A DNA stretch of 5,117 nt from Phormidesmis priestleyi (GCA_003242115.1 QBMP01000033.1:17872-22988), one strand, 5' to 3'; counted from the first letter of the stretch, positions 1 through 5,117 are shown. Program-made: numbers and translations. Notes: generated by a model from the letters alone, not told the origin.

Positions 1-75
1 GTGCTGCTTTAACAGGCAAATGATGAAATTTTGTTGGGTATGACAAAGGACGCCCTGAACCTTAGCAAAGTGTCT

Positions 76-432
76 TTAACTAGCTTTCCCACCTGCTCTA
101 CCAAAATCACTTAAGTTGTTTGGAAAGTTGCAGCGGTACGGGCTAGTTTTTACAGGAGTCATTAGTGAGGAAAAAGCAAAAAAAAGAGGCTGTTCAATAG
201 CCTCTTTCTTCTTGTATTTTTTGTTTATCTTAGCGCTCGTTAGCTTGGTCTCTAGGGTCATCTTTGGTTTAATTTCTGGCTTGAGTTTGGCGCGATCGCT
301 TCCTTCCTGTAGCCGCTTTACCAATAGGTTTTGTCGTTTTTTGTACTGCCTTTGCTTTGCCGAACCGCCTCGCCCTTTCTGGTTACGACCTTCGCTGCGA
401 GGTGATTCCCAGCGCTTTAGTCGCTGAGCCAT
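76..432 (-). CDS. small lysine/arginine-rich hypothetical protein, C-terminal part doubtful
   Basis: I do not recognise a named family. The frame encodes 118 residues from an ATG at 432, preceded by a good Shine-Dalgarno sequence (AAGGGGAG) 7 nt upstream, and contains a HIP1 octamer. Residues 1-78 are very basic (26 K/R by my count) with a Gly/Arg/Gln stretch near 14-30 and a KKYKKK cluster near 71-76, which suggests RNA, ribosome or DNA binding (inference only). Residues 79-118 hold only four K/R and look like different sequence. The codons from about residue 76 coincide with the stem of an intrinsic terminator pointing the same way, so the real protein may end before it; a one-base shift would expose stops at about 258 or 231. 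No signal peptide or membrane segment is seen. It lies 64 nt downstream of tRNA-Leu(CAA) on the same strand with no hairpin terminator between, so both may be co-transcribed. The opposite-strand frame looks hydrophobic only because it mirrors lysine codons. Confidence 0.55.
   Translation of the reverse strand: MAQRLKRWESPRSEGRNQKGRGGSAKQRQYKKRQNLLVKRLQEGSDRAKLKPEIKPKMTLETKLTSAKINKKYKKKEAIEQPLFFAFSSLMTPVKTSPYRCNFPNNLSDFGRAGGKAS
178..207 (-). terminator. intrinsic terminator inside the small basic ORF
   Basis: A perfect 9-bp stem (183-191 paired with 199-207, arms AAAGAGGCT and AGCCTCTTT) closes a 7-nt loop. On the minus strand it runs into eight T residues (178-185), then GC and five more T (171-175), a canonical Rho-independent terminator. 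On the plus strand it is followed by a weaker T-rich run, so some bidirectional action is possible. It lies about 225 nt downstream of the ATG at 432 and would end a transcript covering tRNA-Leu(CAA) and the small basic gene. Its position within the open frame is odd. Confidence 0.75.
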
Positions 433-439
433 GAGATTT

Positions 440-447
440 CTCCCCTT
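440..447 (-). promoter_or_regulatory. ribosome binding site of the small basic ORF
   Basis: The minus strand reads AAGGGGAG with 7 nt before the ATG at 432. It is one of only two clear Shine-Dalgarno sequences in the window, the other being at lpdA, and is the best evidence that the small basic frame is translated and starts here. Confidence 0.6.
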
Positions 448-495
448 ACTTTTTTAAGAAACAGGTCAAGAAGTAGGCTGAAAAAATAAGCTGTA

Positions 496-577
496 TGGGC
501 AAGGCGAGACTCGAACTCGCACAACCGAAGTCGCCACATTTTGAGTGTGGTGCGTCTACCAATTCCGCCACTTGCCC
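496..577 (-). tRNA. trnL-CAA: tRNA-Leu(CAA)
   Basis: The minus strand folds as a class II (long variable arm) tRNA of 82 nt. The acceptor arms are GGGCAAG and CTTGCCC with discriminator A at 496. The D-loop is of the AATTGGTAGAC type. The anticodon stem CCACA/TGTGG has loop CTCAAAA, giving anticodon CAA (541-543), which reads UUG. A variable arm of leucine type is followed by a T arm containing GTTCGAGTC. The 3' CCA is not encoded (the following bases are TAC) and must be added after transcription. No intron is present, unlike the group I intron known from many cyanobacterial tRNA-Leu(UAA) genes. Confidence 0.97.
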
Positions 578-589
578 GGTAGGCTATTT

Positions 590-617
590 AGTATACCGAA
601 TTCGGGGCCTTTGTTAC
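590..617 (-). promoter_or_regulatory. likely promoter of tRNA-Leu(CAA)
   Basis: On the minus strand a -10 box TATACT (590-595, 5 of 6 matches to consensus) lies 12 nt upstream of the first tRNA base, as expected for a short 5' leader. A 16-bp spacer separates it from a modest -35 candidate GTAACA (612-617, 4 of 6). The spacer contains a perfect 10-bp palindrome, CCGAATTCGG (596-605). The -10 is convincing; the -35 is weak. Confidence 0.5.
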
Positions 618-670
618 AGCCTTTTGCTGAGCAAATTTATCAGCTTCCTCCAATTGAATATTCTATGTAA

Positions 671-1558
671 TCACCACTGCCGCCAGCCACCAGGGTGGTC
701 AGTCTTGTCAGTGGCGGCAACTAGCGGACGGGCCTGAAGTAGCGCCCCATAGTCGGCAGTGCTGGCCCAGCGATCAATTTCTCTCGCTCTTAAGACCGGC
801 ACTGGGTGGCTCAGTTCGTTGGTTTTAAGCTGCTTGAGCATTTCTCCCATGTCACTGTCACTGATGGCGTCGTAGGAGCGGGCTTGGTCAATAAAAGCAT
901 CTAGGTTGAGCTGAGGGGAGAGAGTCGGGGAGCCCCCAGAGAGCTTCATGAGCACGGAGGCGACGGTGCGAGCGTCTTGGGTGGCTAGGAGGGCAGCGCG
1001 ATCGCAGGTAAATTCAGCGCAGCGCACCCACTCCATTATTTGCGACTGCCAGTTTTGCATCAACACAGAGCCAAAGGGCAATTGGCTCGTAGCCAAGGTC
1101 AGTAAATTAGCCAACGTCAGATAAACGCCGTGATCGCATTTGAGATGGCCTAACTCATGCCCAATCACAGCCTGCACTTCAGCCGGATTCAGCAGCTCAA
1201 TTAAAGCGGTGTGCACCACGATGAAAGGCTGCTTGCCGCGCATCGCAAAGGTATAGGCATTGGGCACAGGATGCTGCTTGATGTAGAGCTGAGGCACTTC
1301 AAGATCAAGAATTTGGCAGGCTTCTTGTAAGGACTGGTAAAGATCGGGTAATTGCTTTGGCCCGACGAGAACGCTGGCGGCAATATTTTCTAAATAAAAG
1401 AACTGTTCGCCCATCGGGCCAAGCAGACTGCGAATAGCGACATCTAGCCCAGGCAGTCGCTTAAGCGATTGAGTAGCTTTTTTGTCGAGCGGATGGCGAA
1501 AGTGATCGGCATTGAGGCCAGTGAGGGTGGATTTGGAAGAAATAGGGAGTGGGAGCAT
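671..1558 (-). CDS. M48-family zinc metallopeptidase
   Basis: A 295-residue protein with the zinc-protease signature HELGH at residues 134-138 (two His ligands and the catalytic Glu). E182 in AEFTCDRA is the probable third zinc ligand, in the E-x-x-x-D arrangement typical of M48. SHPVPVLRARE at 250-260 supplies the conserved His/Arg near the C-terminus, and PNAYTFAMRG at 99-108 matches the substrate-strand region. It therefore probably cleaves peptide bonds, but the substrate is unknown. Residues 145-166 are hydrophobic yet follow the active-site helix, and no N-terminal signal or clear multi-pass membrane region is seen, unlike HtpX or Ste24. It resembles a conserved cyanobacterial M48 group (from memory), whose N-terminus matches the DHFRHPLDKKAT region, supporting the ATG at 1558. 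No Shine-Dalgarno sequence is seen; a TAGAAT (1594-1599, minus) may be the -10, without a good -35. It sits between murA and tRNA-Leu(CAA) on the same strand, 127 bp from murA. Confidence 0.92.
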   Translation of the reverse strand: MLPLPISSKSTLTGLNADHFRHPLDKKATQSLKRLPGLDVAIRSLLGPMGEQFFYLENIAASVLVGPKQLPDLYQSLQEACQILDLEVPQLYIKQHPVPNAYTFAMRGKQPFIVVHTALIELLNPAEVQAVIGHELGHLKCDHGVYLTLANLLTLATSQLPFGSVLMQNWQSQIMEWVRCAEFTCDRAALLATQDARTVASVLMKLSGGSPTLSPQLNLDAFIDQARSYDAISDSDMGEMLKQLKTNELSHPVPVLRAREIDRWASTADYGALLQARPLVAATDKTDHPGGWRQW

Positions 1559-1685
1559 AGGAAAAGGGGTGAGAAGCTAGTGCAATTGCAAAGATTCTAG
1601 CGATCTTTTAACCAGACTAACCTTTGCCCCCTTATCCTCTACCCCCTTGATCCCCGACTTCTGTATGCCTCACGCCATCACGCCA

Positions 1686-3119
1686 TTACCTAACCGCCGC
1701 ACCAACTGGCACATCTGCTGTTACTTCCACGCCTACTGGCGTCGGCTGAGCGGCGATATCGGCTTCACTGCGCGGAATTCGACGCAGGCGCGCGCCGACG
1801 TTGGTGAGTTTTTCTTCAAATTTTTCATAGCCGCGATCTAGATGATGCAGACCGTGAAGGGTGGTTTTGCCTTTGGCAACTAGGCCCGCTATAGCTAACG
1901 CTGCCGAAGCCCTGAGGTCACTGCCGGTAACCGGTGCACCTGAAAGCTGAGTGACCCCACGCACAATTGCGCAGTCACCTTTGATGCGAATATCTGCGCC
2001 CATGCGGTTGAACTCAGCGACATGCTGTAGGCGGTTTTCAAAGACGGTTTCGGTGACGGTGCTGCTGCCGTCAGCGAGGGTAAGTAAGGCCATGAACTGC
2101 GCCTGCATGTCGGTTGGGAAACCCGGATAGGGCAGGGTTTGAATGTCGGTAGGAAGGATGCGATCGCCCGGAGAAATCCGAATATTGTTATTTTCTTCAA
2201 TCTCTATGGTGGAGCCGGTTTCACGCAATTTTGCCAATAGCGGCGTCAAATGATGGGGATCGACCGGCCCGACGGTAATGTTGGAGCGGGTGAGTGCGCC
2301 TGCAACCAAATAAGTACCGGCCTCAACGCGATCTGGGATAATGGCATAGTCGGTCGCATGGAGGCTGGGCACGCCCGTAACGGTAATGGTGTTAGTGCCC
2401 GCGCCGCAAATTTTTGCACCCATTGCGATACAGAAGTTAGCCAAATCCACAACTTCTGGCTCTTGAGCGGCGTTTTCTAAGACAGTTTCGCCCTCGGCCA
2501 AGGTTGCTGCCATCATCAGCGTTTCGGTTGCGCCAACGCTAGGGTAGTCCAAATAAATTTTTGCGCCTTTGAGCTTGCCGCGCGCACCGGGTACATAGGC
2601 ATGAACGACGCCATGATCCATATGAACGTGAGCGCCGAGTGCCTGTAAGCCGCGAATATGAAGCGCTACTGGGCGGGCTCCAATCGCACAGCCGCCAGGG
2701 AGCGGAACCCTCGCTACGCCTAAACGAGCTAGCAGCGGACCAATCACAAAAAAGCTGGCTCGGAGCTTGCTTACAATGTCGTAGGGCGCTTTGGAATGGC
2801 TAACGTGGCTGGCATCGACATCGAGCATGTCACCATTGCGGGCAACTTTGAGCCCAAGCGCTTCCAAAACGCTGGCCATGCGGCCAATATCCATCAGATC
2901 AGGGATGTTGCGAATGCGGCAGGTTTGTGAGCACAGGAGCGTACCGCCGAGGACAACAAGAGCTGAATTTTTGGCCCCACTGACTGGGATATGACCGCTG
3001 AGGGGGTAGCCGCCCCAAATTTCAATCACAGAGGCTGGCTTACTGGCCGATTTGGTTGCAGAGACGGCGGCTGTAGGCAAAGCTGAAGAGGTGAGAGGAG
3101 CGATGGGAGTAGCCTCCAT
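1686..3119 (-). CDS. murA: UDP-N-acetylglucosamine 1-carboxyvinyltransferase (MurA)
   Basis: Catalyses the first committed step of peptidoglycan synthesis in the cytoplasm: transfer of enolpyruvate from PEP to UDP-GlcNAc. Numbered from the ATG at 3119 (477 aa), GAKNSAL contains K50/N51 (E. coli K22/N23), SKLRAS contains R120 (R91), [11 protein letters not shown] contains the catalytic Cys C144 (C115), PDRVEAGTY contains D263, [11 protein letters not shown] contains D337 (D305), DLRAS contains R403 and LDRGYE contains R429. The Cys rather than Asp predicts fosfomycin sensitivity. The protein has about 28 extra N-terminal residues rich in Ala/Ser/Thr/Pro and a tail of about 25 residues after the family core. 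Start choice: the frame extends to a GTG at 3173 (495 aa), but the extra 18 residues look non-coding, neither start has a Shine-Dalgarno, and a possible -10 TAGAAT (3188-3193, minus) would leave almost no leader for the GTG. I prefer the ATG. Only one murA copy is in view. Confidence 0.95.
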   Translation of the reverse strand: MEATPIAPLTSSALPTAAVSATKSASKPASVIEIWGGYPLSGHIPVSGAKNSALVVLGGTLLCSQTCRIRNIPDLMDIGRMASVLEALGLKVARNGDMLDVDASHVSHSKAPYDIVSKLRASFFVIGPLLARLGVARVPLPGGCAIGARPVALHIRGLQALGAHVHMDHGVVHAYVPGARGKLKGAKIYLDYPSVGATETLMMAATLAEGETVLENAAQEPEVVDLANFCIAMGAKICGAGTNTITVTGVPSLHATDYAIIPDRVEAGTYLVAGALTRSNITVGPVDPHHLTPLLAKLRETGSTIEIEENNNIRISPGDRILPTDIQTLPYPGFPTDMQAQFMALLTLADGSSTVTETVFENRLQHVAEFNRMGADIRIKGDCAIVRGVTQLSGAPVTGSDLRASAALAIAGLVAKGKTTLHGLHHLDRGYEKFEEKLTNVGARLRRIPRSEADIAAQPTPVGVEVTADVPVGAAVR

Positions 3120-3324
3120 AAATTTAAGGTTGACGAAATGCTGATGAAATGGATTAACCGAGGGAAAATCCACAGAATTTGGTATGGATTCTACCCGAAA
3201 GTTCAGGGTTTCTCCCGGTTTATTTGAATAAAATTTGGGCTACTTCAGCGATTGACATCCCCTAGCAGACGGATCTTAATCTGGAAATATCCGGACACAT
3301 GCAGATGGGATTGCATCATATCTC

Positions 3325-3343
3325 GGATTAAGCCTGGATTAAG
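3325..3343 (-). promoter_or_regulatory. Pho-box-like tandem repeat (candidate response-regulator site)
   Basis: On the minus strand two identical 8-mers CTTAATCC are separated by AGG, an 11-bp period. This matches the layout of cyanobacterial Pho boxes (8-bp units of the type YTTAAYY with 3-bp spacers, bound by SphR/PhoB-type regulators), as I recall them. A third unit in phase is not evident on either side. A further CTTAATC lies at 3275-3281 in the opposite orientation. On the minus strand TATGAT follows the repeat by 4 nt, closer than expected for an activated -10. The target would be murA if functional. This could be an accidental short duplication. Confidence 0.25.
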
Positions 3344-3414
3344 AACGCGATGCGGTTGACGAATGTCACGGACTGCTAGATTATTATTAATCGCAGCCTT
3401 GAGCAAATTATCTA

Positions 3415-3442
3415 AGGTATTTGTTCTCAGGCATTTGTTCTG
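3415..3442 (+). repeat. 14-bp imperfect tandem duplication
   Basis: AGGTATTTGTTCTC (3415-3428) is followed directly by AGGCATTTGTTCTG (3429-3442), 12 of 14 identical. It lies about 70 nt upstream of tRNA-Leu(CAG). It may be a slippage duplication; a binding site cannot be excluded. Confidence 0.7.
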
Positions 3443-3508
3443 CGCTAGCGTTTTAAGCTGTAATGCTTAGAGATGATATGTAGAGCAAAATTGTAGGGCA
3501 AAACTTTT

Positions 3509-3592
3509 GCGGGACTGGCGAAATTGGTAGACGCGCTAGATTCAGATTCTAGTGTTCGCAAGGACTTCCGGGTTCAAGTCCCGGGTTCCGCA
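3509..3592 (+). tRNA. trnL-CAG: tRNA-Leu(CAG)
   Basis: An 84-nt class II tRNA. Acceptor arms GCGGGAC (3509-3515) and GTTCCGC (3585-3591) pair with one G-U, and the discriminator is A (3592). The D-loop is AAATTGGTAGAC. The anticodon stem CTAGA/TCTAG closes loop TTCAGAT, giving anticodon CAG (3543-3545), which reads CUG. The variable arm is TGTTCGCAAGGAC-like, and the T arm CCGGG/CCCGG has loop TTCAAGT. CCA is not encoded (TCT follows). No duplicated tRNA 3' end is visible elsewhere in the window, so there is no sign of an integrated element here. Confidence 0.97.
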
Positions 3593-3624
3593 TCTTATGT
3601 TTAATTCACTTTATTCTTGACTTT

Positions 3625-3650
3625 CTAGTGGTAAGAGCTAGTGGTAAGAA
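3625..3650 (+). repeat. 13-bp tandem duplication before the tRNA terminator
   Basis: CTAGTGGTAAGAG (3625-3637) is followed directly by CTAGTGGTAAGAA (3638-3650), 12 of 13 identical. The duplication creates AAGAGCT (3633-3639), which can pair with AGCTCTT (3650-3656). That hairpin is mutually exclusive with the 5' arm of the following terminator. Confidence 0.8.
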
Positions 3651-3684
3651 GCTCTTCAGTTCTGATTGTCTGAGGAGCTTTTTT
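3649..3684 (+). terminator. intrinsic terminator of tRNA-Leu(CAG)
   Basis: An 11-bp stem (AAGCTCTTCAG at 3649-3659 with CTGAGGAGCTT at 3670-3680, one G-U pair) closes a 10-nt loop and runs into six T residues (3679-3684). It lies about 57 nt beyond the mature tRNA end and should separate tRNA transcription from the methyltransferase gene downstream. Confidence 0.88.
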
Positions 3685-3735
3685 CATGAGTGATGGAAGT
3701 GAATAAATTTTATGTCTGGTTGATTGCACTCTGCC

Positions 3736-3769
3736 TAATTAGCAATTTAGCAATTAATTTTGCTAATTA
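3736..3769. repeat. 10-bp inverted repeat with internal 8-bp tandem repeat
   Basis: TAATTAGCAA (3736-3745) and TTGCTAATTA (3760-3769) are perfect inverted repeats around a 14-nt centre. TTAGCAAT occurs twice in tandem (3739-3746, 3747-3754), so either copy can pair with the right arm. There is no T-run after it, so it is not a standard terminator. It is AT-rich and sits 53 nt before the methyltransferase start, where it could be an operator or a leader hairpin. Confidence 0.55.
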
Positions 3770-3786
3770 AAACTTTCTATCGTTCA

Positions 3787-3810
3787 ATTTAAATACATAG
3801 TGATTTAAAT
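3787..3810. repeat. two ATTTAAAT palindromes, 16-bp period
   Basis: The self-complementary octamer ATTTAAAT occurs at 3787-3794 and 3803-3810, just upstream of the methyltransferase start codon. Such AT-rich DNA probably belongs to the promoter region, but I cannot assign -35/-10 boxes with confidence; TTCAAT (3783-3788) with TAAATA (3806-3811) is a weak possibility. Confidence 0.4.
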
Positions 3811-3821
3811 ATACGTTGACC

Positions 3822-4622
3822 ATGCTTACTAGCCTTCAAAATCCAACGGTCAAGCAATTGCGTAAGCTGCAACAGGCTAAAGAAAGGCGTAAACAGGCAG
3901 TGCTATTGCTCGAAGGGACTCATTTAATAGAGGCGGCTTGTGAGGCTAATTATCCGCTGCAAGTGCTTTGTTATACCGAGCAGTGGCAGCAGCGCTACGC
4001 CGATCTCTACCAGCGGGCACTCGCGCAATCAGAGCAAATAGAGCTGGTGTCGCCTGCCGTTTTAAAGTCGATTGCGAGTACGGTGACGCCGGATGGGGTG
4101 GTTGCGATCGCGCCTCAGCGCAATGCTTGGCAAGCGGCAGCGAGTCGGCCTACGGGCGATATTAGCCTGGGGATCATGCTAGAAGCGCTGCAAGATCCGG
4201 GAAACTTAGGCACGATTATTCGCACGGCGGCAGGGGCAGGCAGTGATGGGCTGTGGCTGAGTGATGACAGCGTAGATGTCGGTAATCCTAAAGTGCTGAG
4301 AGCTTCGGTGGGTCAGTGGTTTCGGCTGCCGATTGAAACGGTAGATATCACCGAAAAGGCGCAGCAACTGAAGGCGCAAGGGGTGCAGGTGGTGGCGACG
4401 AGCGCGATCGCATCGCTTAATTATTGGCAGCTTGATTTGCGATCGCCAACTGTATTCGTAATGGGCAATGAAGGTGCGGGCCTATCAGAATCGCTGATGG
4501 CCTGCGCTTCTGAAGTGGTCAAAATTCCGGTAGTGCCGGGAGTAGAATCACTAAATGTGGCCGTTTCGACAGCCGTGCTCCTGTACGAAGCGCTGCGCCA
4601 GCGAAGTCATATGATCCCTTGA
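3822..4622 (+). CDS. TrmH/SpoU-family RNA 2'-O-ribose methyltransferase
   Basis: A 266-residue cytoplasmic enzyme expected to transfer a methyl group from S-adenosylmethionine to a ribose 2'-OH in rRNA or tRNA. Residues 1-100 resemble the SpoU substrate-binding (L30e-like) domain, opening with SLQNPTVKQLRKLQQAKERR and containing LLLEGTHLIEAA. The C-terminal SPOUT knot domain shows motif 1 DPGNLGTIIRTA (125-136, with N128 and catalytic R134), motif 2 VFVMGNEGAGLS (211-222) and motif 3 IPVVPGVESLNVAVSTA (235-251). Length is normal for the family. The N-terminus reminds me of B. subtilis YsgA (RlmP, a 23S rRNA methylase), but the exact target nucleotide cannot be read from sequence. The ATG at 3822 is preferred; an in-frame TTG two codons upstream (3816) is an alternative, and neither has a Shine-Dalgarno. 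Three HIP1 octamers lie in the gene. It is followed 156 bp later by lpdA on the same strand. Confidence 0.93.
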   Translation: MLTSLQNPTVKQLRKLQQAKERRKQAVLLLEGTHLIEAACEANYPLQVLCYTEQWQQRYADLYQRALAQSEQIELVSPAVLKSIASTVTPDGVVAIAPQRNAWQAAASRPTGDISLGIMLEALQDPGNLGTIIRTAAGAGSDGLWLSDDSVDVGNPKVLRASVGQWFRLPIETVDITEKAQQLKAQGVQVVATSAIASLNYWQLDLRSPTVFVMGNEGAGLSESLMACASEVVKIPVVPGVESLNVAVSTAVLLYEALRQRSHMIP

Positions 4623-4628
4623 ATTTGG

Positions 4629-4658
4629 CTTGACTGTTCCTAGACTTGACTTTGCCTA
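4629..4658 (+). repeat. paired CTTGACT repeats in the lpdA upstream region
   Basis: CTTGACTGTTCCTA (4629-4642) and CTTGACTTTGCCTA (4645-4658) are direct repeats with a 16-bp period, 12 of 14 identical. Each holds a -35-like TTGACT. TATAAC (4657-4662) resembles a -10 box but sits 21 bp from the first TTGACT and 5 bp from the second, both unsuitable spacings. The repeat could be a regulator site or a duplicated promoter element for lpdA. It begins 6 nt after the methyltransferase stop codon. Confidence 0.5.
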
Positions 4659-4766
4659 TAACAGGGCAAGTACGGAAACACGAGTTGTGCAAACCCCCCG
4701 CTCTAGTTGAAAATAAAGATCACCCCAAAAAAACAGAAAAACCTGGAAAGCATACAAGCAACCAGC

Positions 4767-4772
4767 AAGGAG
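4767..4772 (+). promoter_or_regulatory. ribosome binding site of lpdA
   Basis: AAGGAG lies 6 nt upstream of a GTG codon at 4779. The spacing is ideal and decides the non-ATG start of lpdA. Confidence 0.8.
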
Positions 4773-4778
4773 ACAGCC

Positions 4779-5117
4779 GTGGATTCAGCATTCGATTACG
4801 ATTTGGTGATTATTGGTGCAGGCGTTGGTGGCCACGGCGCAGCCCTGCACGCCGTCAAACGCGGCCTCAAAACCGCCATTATTGAAGCTGCCGATATGGG
4901 TGGCACCTGCGTCAATCGCGGCTGCATTCCCTCGAAAGCGCTGCTGGCGGCTTCTGGCAGAGTGCGTGAAATGCGCGACGCTCAGCACCTCAAAGCGATG
5001 GGCCTTAGTCTTACCGGAGTCGGCTTCGACCGCGCCGGGATTGCCGATCATGCCAAAAACTTAGTCAGCAAAATTCGGGGTGACTTAACTAATAGCCTCA
5101 CACGCTTGGGCGTAGAA
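4779..5117 (+). CDS. lpdA: dihydrolipoamide dehydrogenase (E3), N-terminal part, cut by window end
   Basis: FAD-dependent enzyme that reoxidises dihydrolipoyl groups with NAD+. In cyanobacteria it serves as E3 of pyruvate dehydrogenase and as L-protein of the glycine cleavage system. Only the first 113 of roughly 475 residues are present; the frame is open to the last base. It begins [20 protein letters not shown], a Rossmann FAD-binding motif with GAGVGG at 13-18 and an acidic residue E36 after the second strand. [13 protein letters not shown] at 41-53 carries the redox-active disulfide C44/C49. The translation closely matches cyanobacterial LpdA as I remember it. The start is GTG at 4779, supported by AAGGAG 6 nt upstream and by the family N-terminus. 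The 156-bp gap after the methyltransferase has its own repeat/promoter-like DNA and no evident terminator, so lpdA could be transcribed independently or by read-through. From memory, trpC often follows lpdA in cyanobacteria. Confidence 0.96.
   Translation, partial: MDSAFDYDLVIIGAGVGGHGAALHAVKRGLKTAIIEAADMGGTCVNRGCIPSKALLAASGRVREMRDAQHLKAMGLSLTGVGFDRAGIADHAKNLVSKIRGDLTNSLTRLGVE

Larger units (their letters stand above)
3120..3508. other. divergent intergenic region between murA and tRNA-Leu(CAG)
   Basis: About 390 bp between divergently read genes. No convincing protein gene is seen. It must hold the murA promoter (minus) and the tRNA promoter (plus), but neither is clear. Plus-strand candidates are TTGACA (3252-3257) with CTTAAT 17 bp later, and TTGACG (3356-3361) with GATTAT 17 bp later; both -10 boxes match only 4 of 6. 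On the minus strand TAGAAT (3188-3193) is a -10 candidate for murA. The region is notable for direct repeats: a CTTAATCC pair (3325-3343), a 14-bp tandem duplication (3415-3442), and TAGAGCAAAA/TAGGGCAAAA with 13-bp period (3481-3503). A 35-codon frame (3363-3470) is probably chance. Confidence 0.6.

Noticed and set aside
40..114. Plus-strand 24-codon frame starting ATG ACA AAG
   Set aside because: Too short, no ribosome binding site, no recognisable sequence; expected by chance.
116..427. Plus-strand frame of 103 aa with hydrophobic, membrane-like segment
   Set aside because: It is the mirror of the lysine-rich minus-strand frame, which has the better ribosome binding site; hydrophobicity comes from reading AAA/AAG codons backwards.
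674..720. TGCCGCC/GGCGGCA inverted repeat at the 3' end of the peptidase gene
   Set aside because: Lies within coding sequence, has a long loop and no T-run, so it is not supportable as a terminator.
1895..2452. Additional minus-strand and plus-strand frames inside murA
   Set aside because: They overlap a complete murA with all catalytic residues and show no family signature; they are frame shadows.
3363..3470. 35-codon plus-strand frame, hydrophobic, between murA and tRNA-Leu(CAG)
   Set aside because: No Shine-Dalgarno, and it contains a 14-bp tandem duplication whose length is not a multiple of three, which argues against a maintained frame. A chance ORF is likelier.
3509..3592. Possible integration site at a tRNA gene
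   Set aside because: No repeat of the tRNA 3' end and no integrase or phage-like gene are seen in the window.
4674..4680. GGAAACA, reminiscent of the loop motif of cyanobacterial Yfr2-type small RNAs
   Set aside because: No enclosing stem-loop and no terminator follows; a 7-base match is expected by chance.
4646..5064. Frames overlapping the 5' end of lpdA on both strands
   Set aside because: The lpdA frame from the GTG at 4779 has a ribosome binding site and family motifs; the others are shadows of it.

Overview
The window looks like an ordinary stretch of cyanobacterial chromosome carrying housekeeping genes. Three lines of evidence point that way. The octamer GCGATCGC (HIP1) occurs six times in 5.1 kb (292, 998, 2160, 4104, 4404, 4439), against far less than one expected by chance. 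The lpdA, murA and M48 peptidase proteins all have a strongly cyanobacterial look, judged from memory of the families. Both tRNA genes lack an encoded CCA end. Genus cannot be settled from the sequence alone; a Leptolyngbya/Synechococcales-type organism is a guess.

Left half, all on the minus strand (read from right to left): murA (peptidoglycan precursor synthesis, 1686-3119 or GTG-extended to 3173), an M48-family zinc metallopeptidase (671-1558), tRNA-Leu(CAA) (496-577) with a recognisable promoter, and a small lysine/arginine-rich protein of unknown function (start at 432) with a good ribosome binding site. A textbook intrinsic terminator (178-207) lies inside the last third of that small reading frame, so its C-terminal part may not be genuine.

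Centre: a divergent intergenic region of about 390 bp (3120-3508) separates murA from the plus-strand genes. It holds several short tandem duplications, including two CTTAATCC units 3 bp apart that resemble a cyanobacterial Pho box.

Right half, all on the plus strand: tRNA-Leu(CAG) (3509-3592) followed by a strong terminator (3649-3684), an AT-rich repeat-bearing leader, a TrmH/SpoU-family RNA 2'-O-methyltransferase (3822-4622), and the 5' end of lpdA (dihydrolipoamide dehydrogenase, GTG start at 4779, running off the window).

The genes do not form one pathway. Loose themes are translation (two leucine tRNAs, an RNA methyltransferase, possibly the small basic protein), cell envelope (murA, perhaps the M48 protease) and central metabolism (lpdA). 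No mobile element, CRISPR array, phage gene or defence system is visible. I did not find an evident novel system; the unusual points are in the non-coding DNA and in the small basic ORF.
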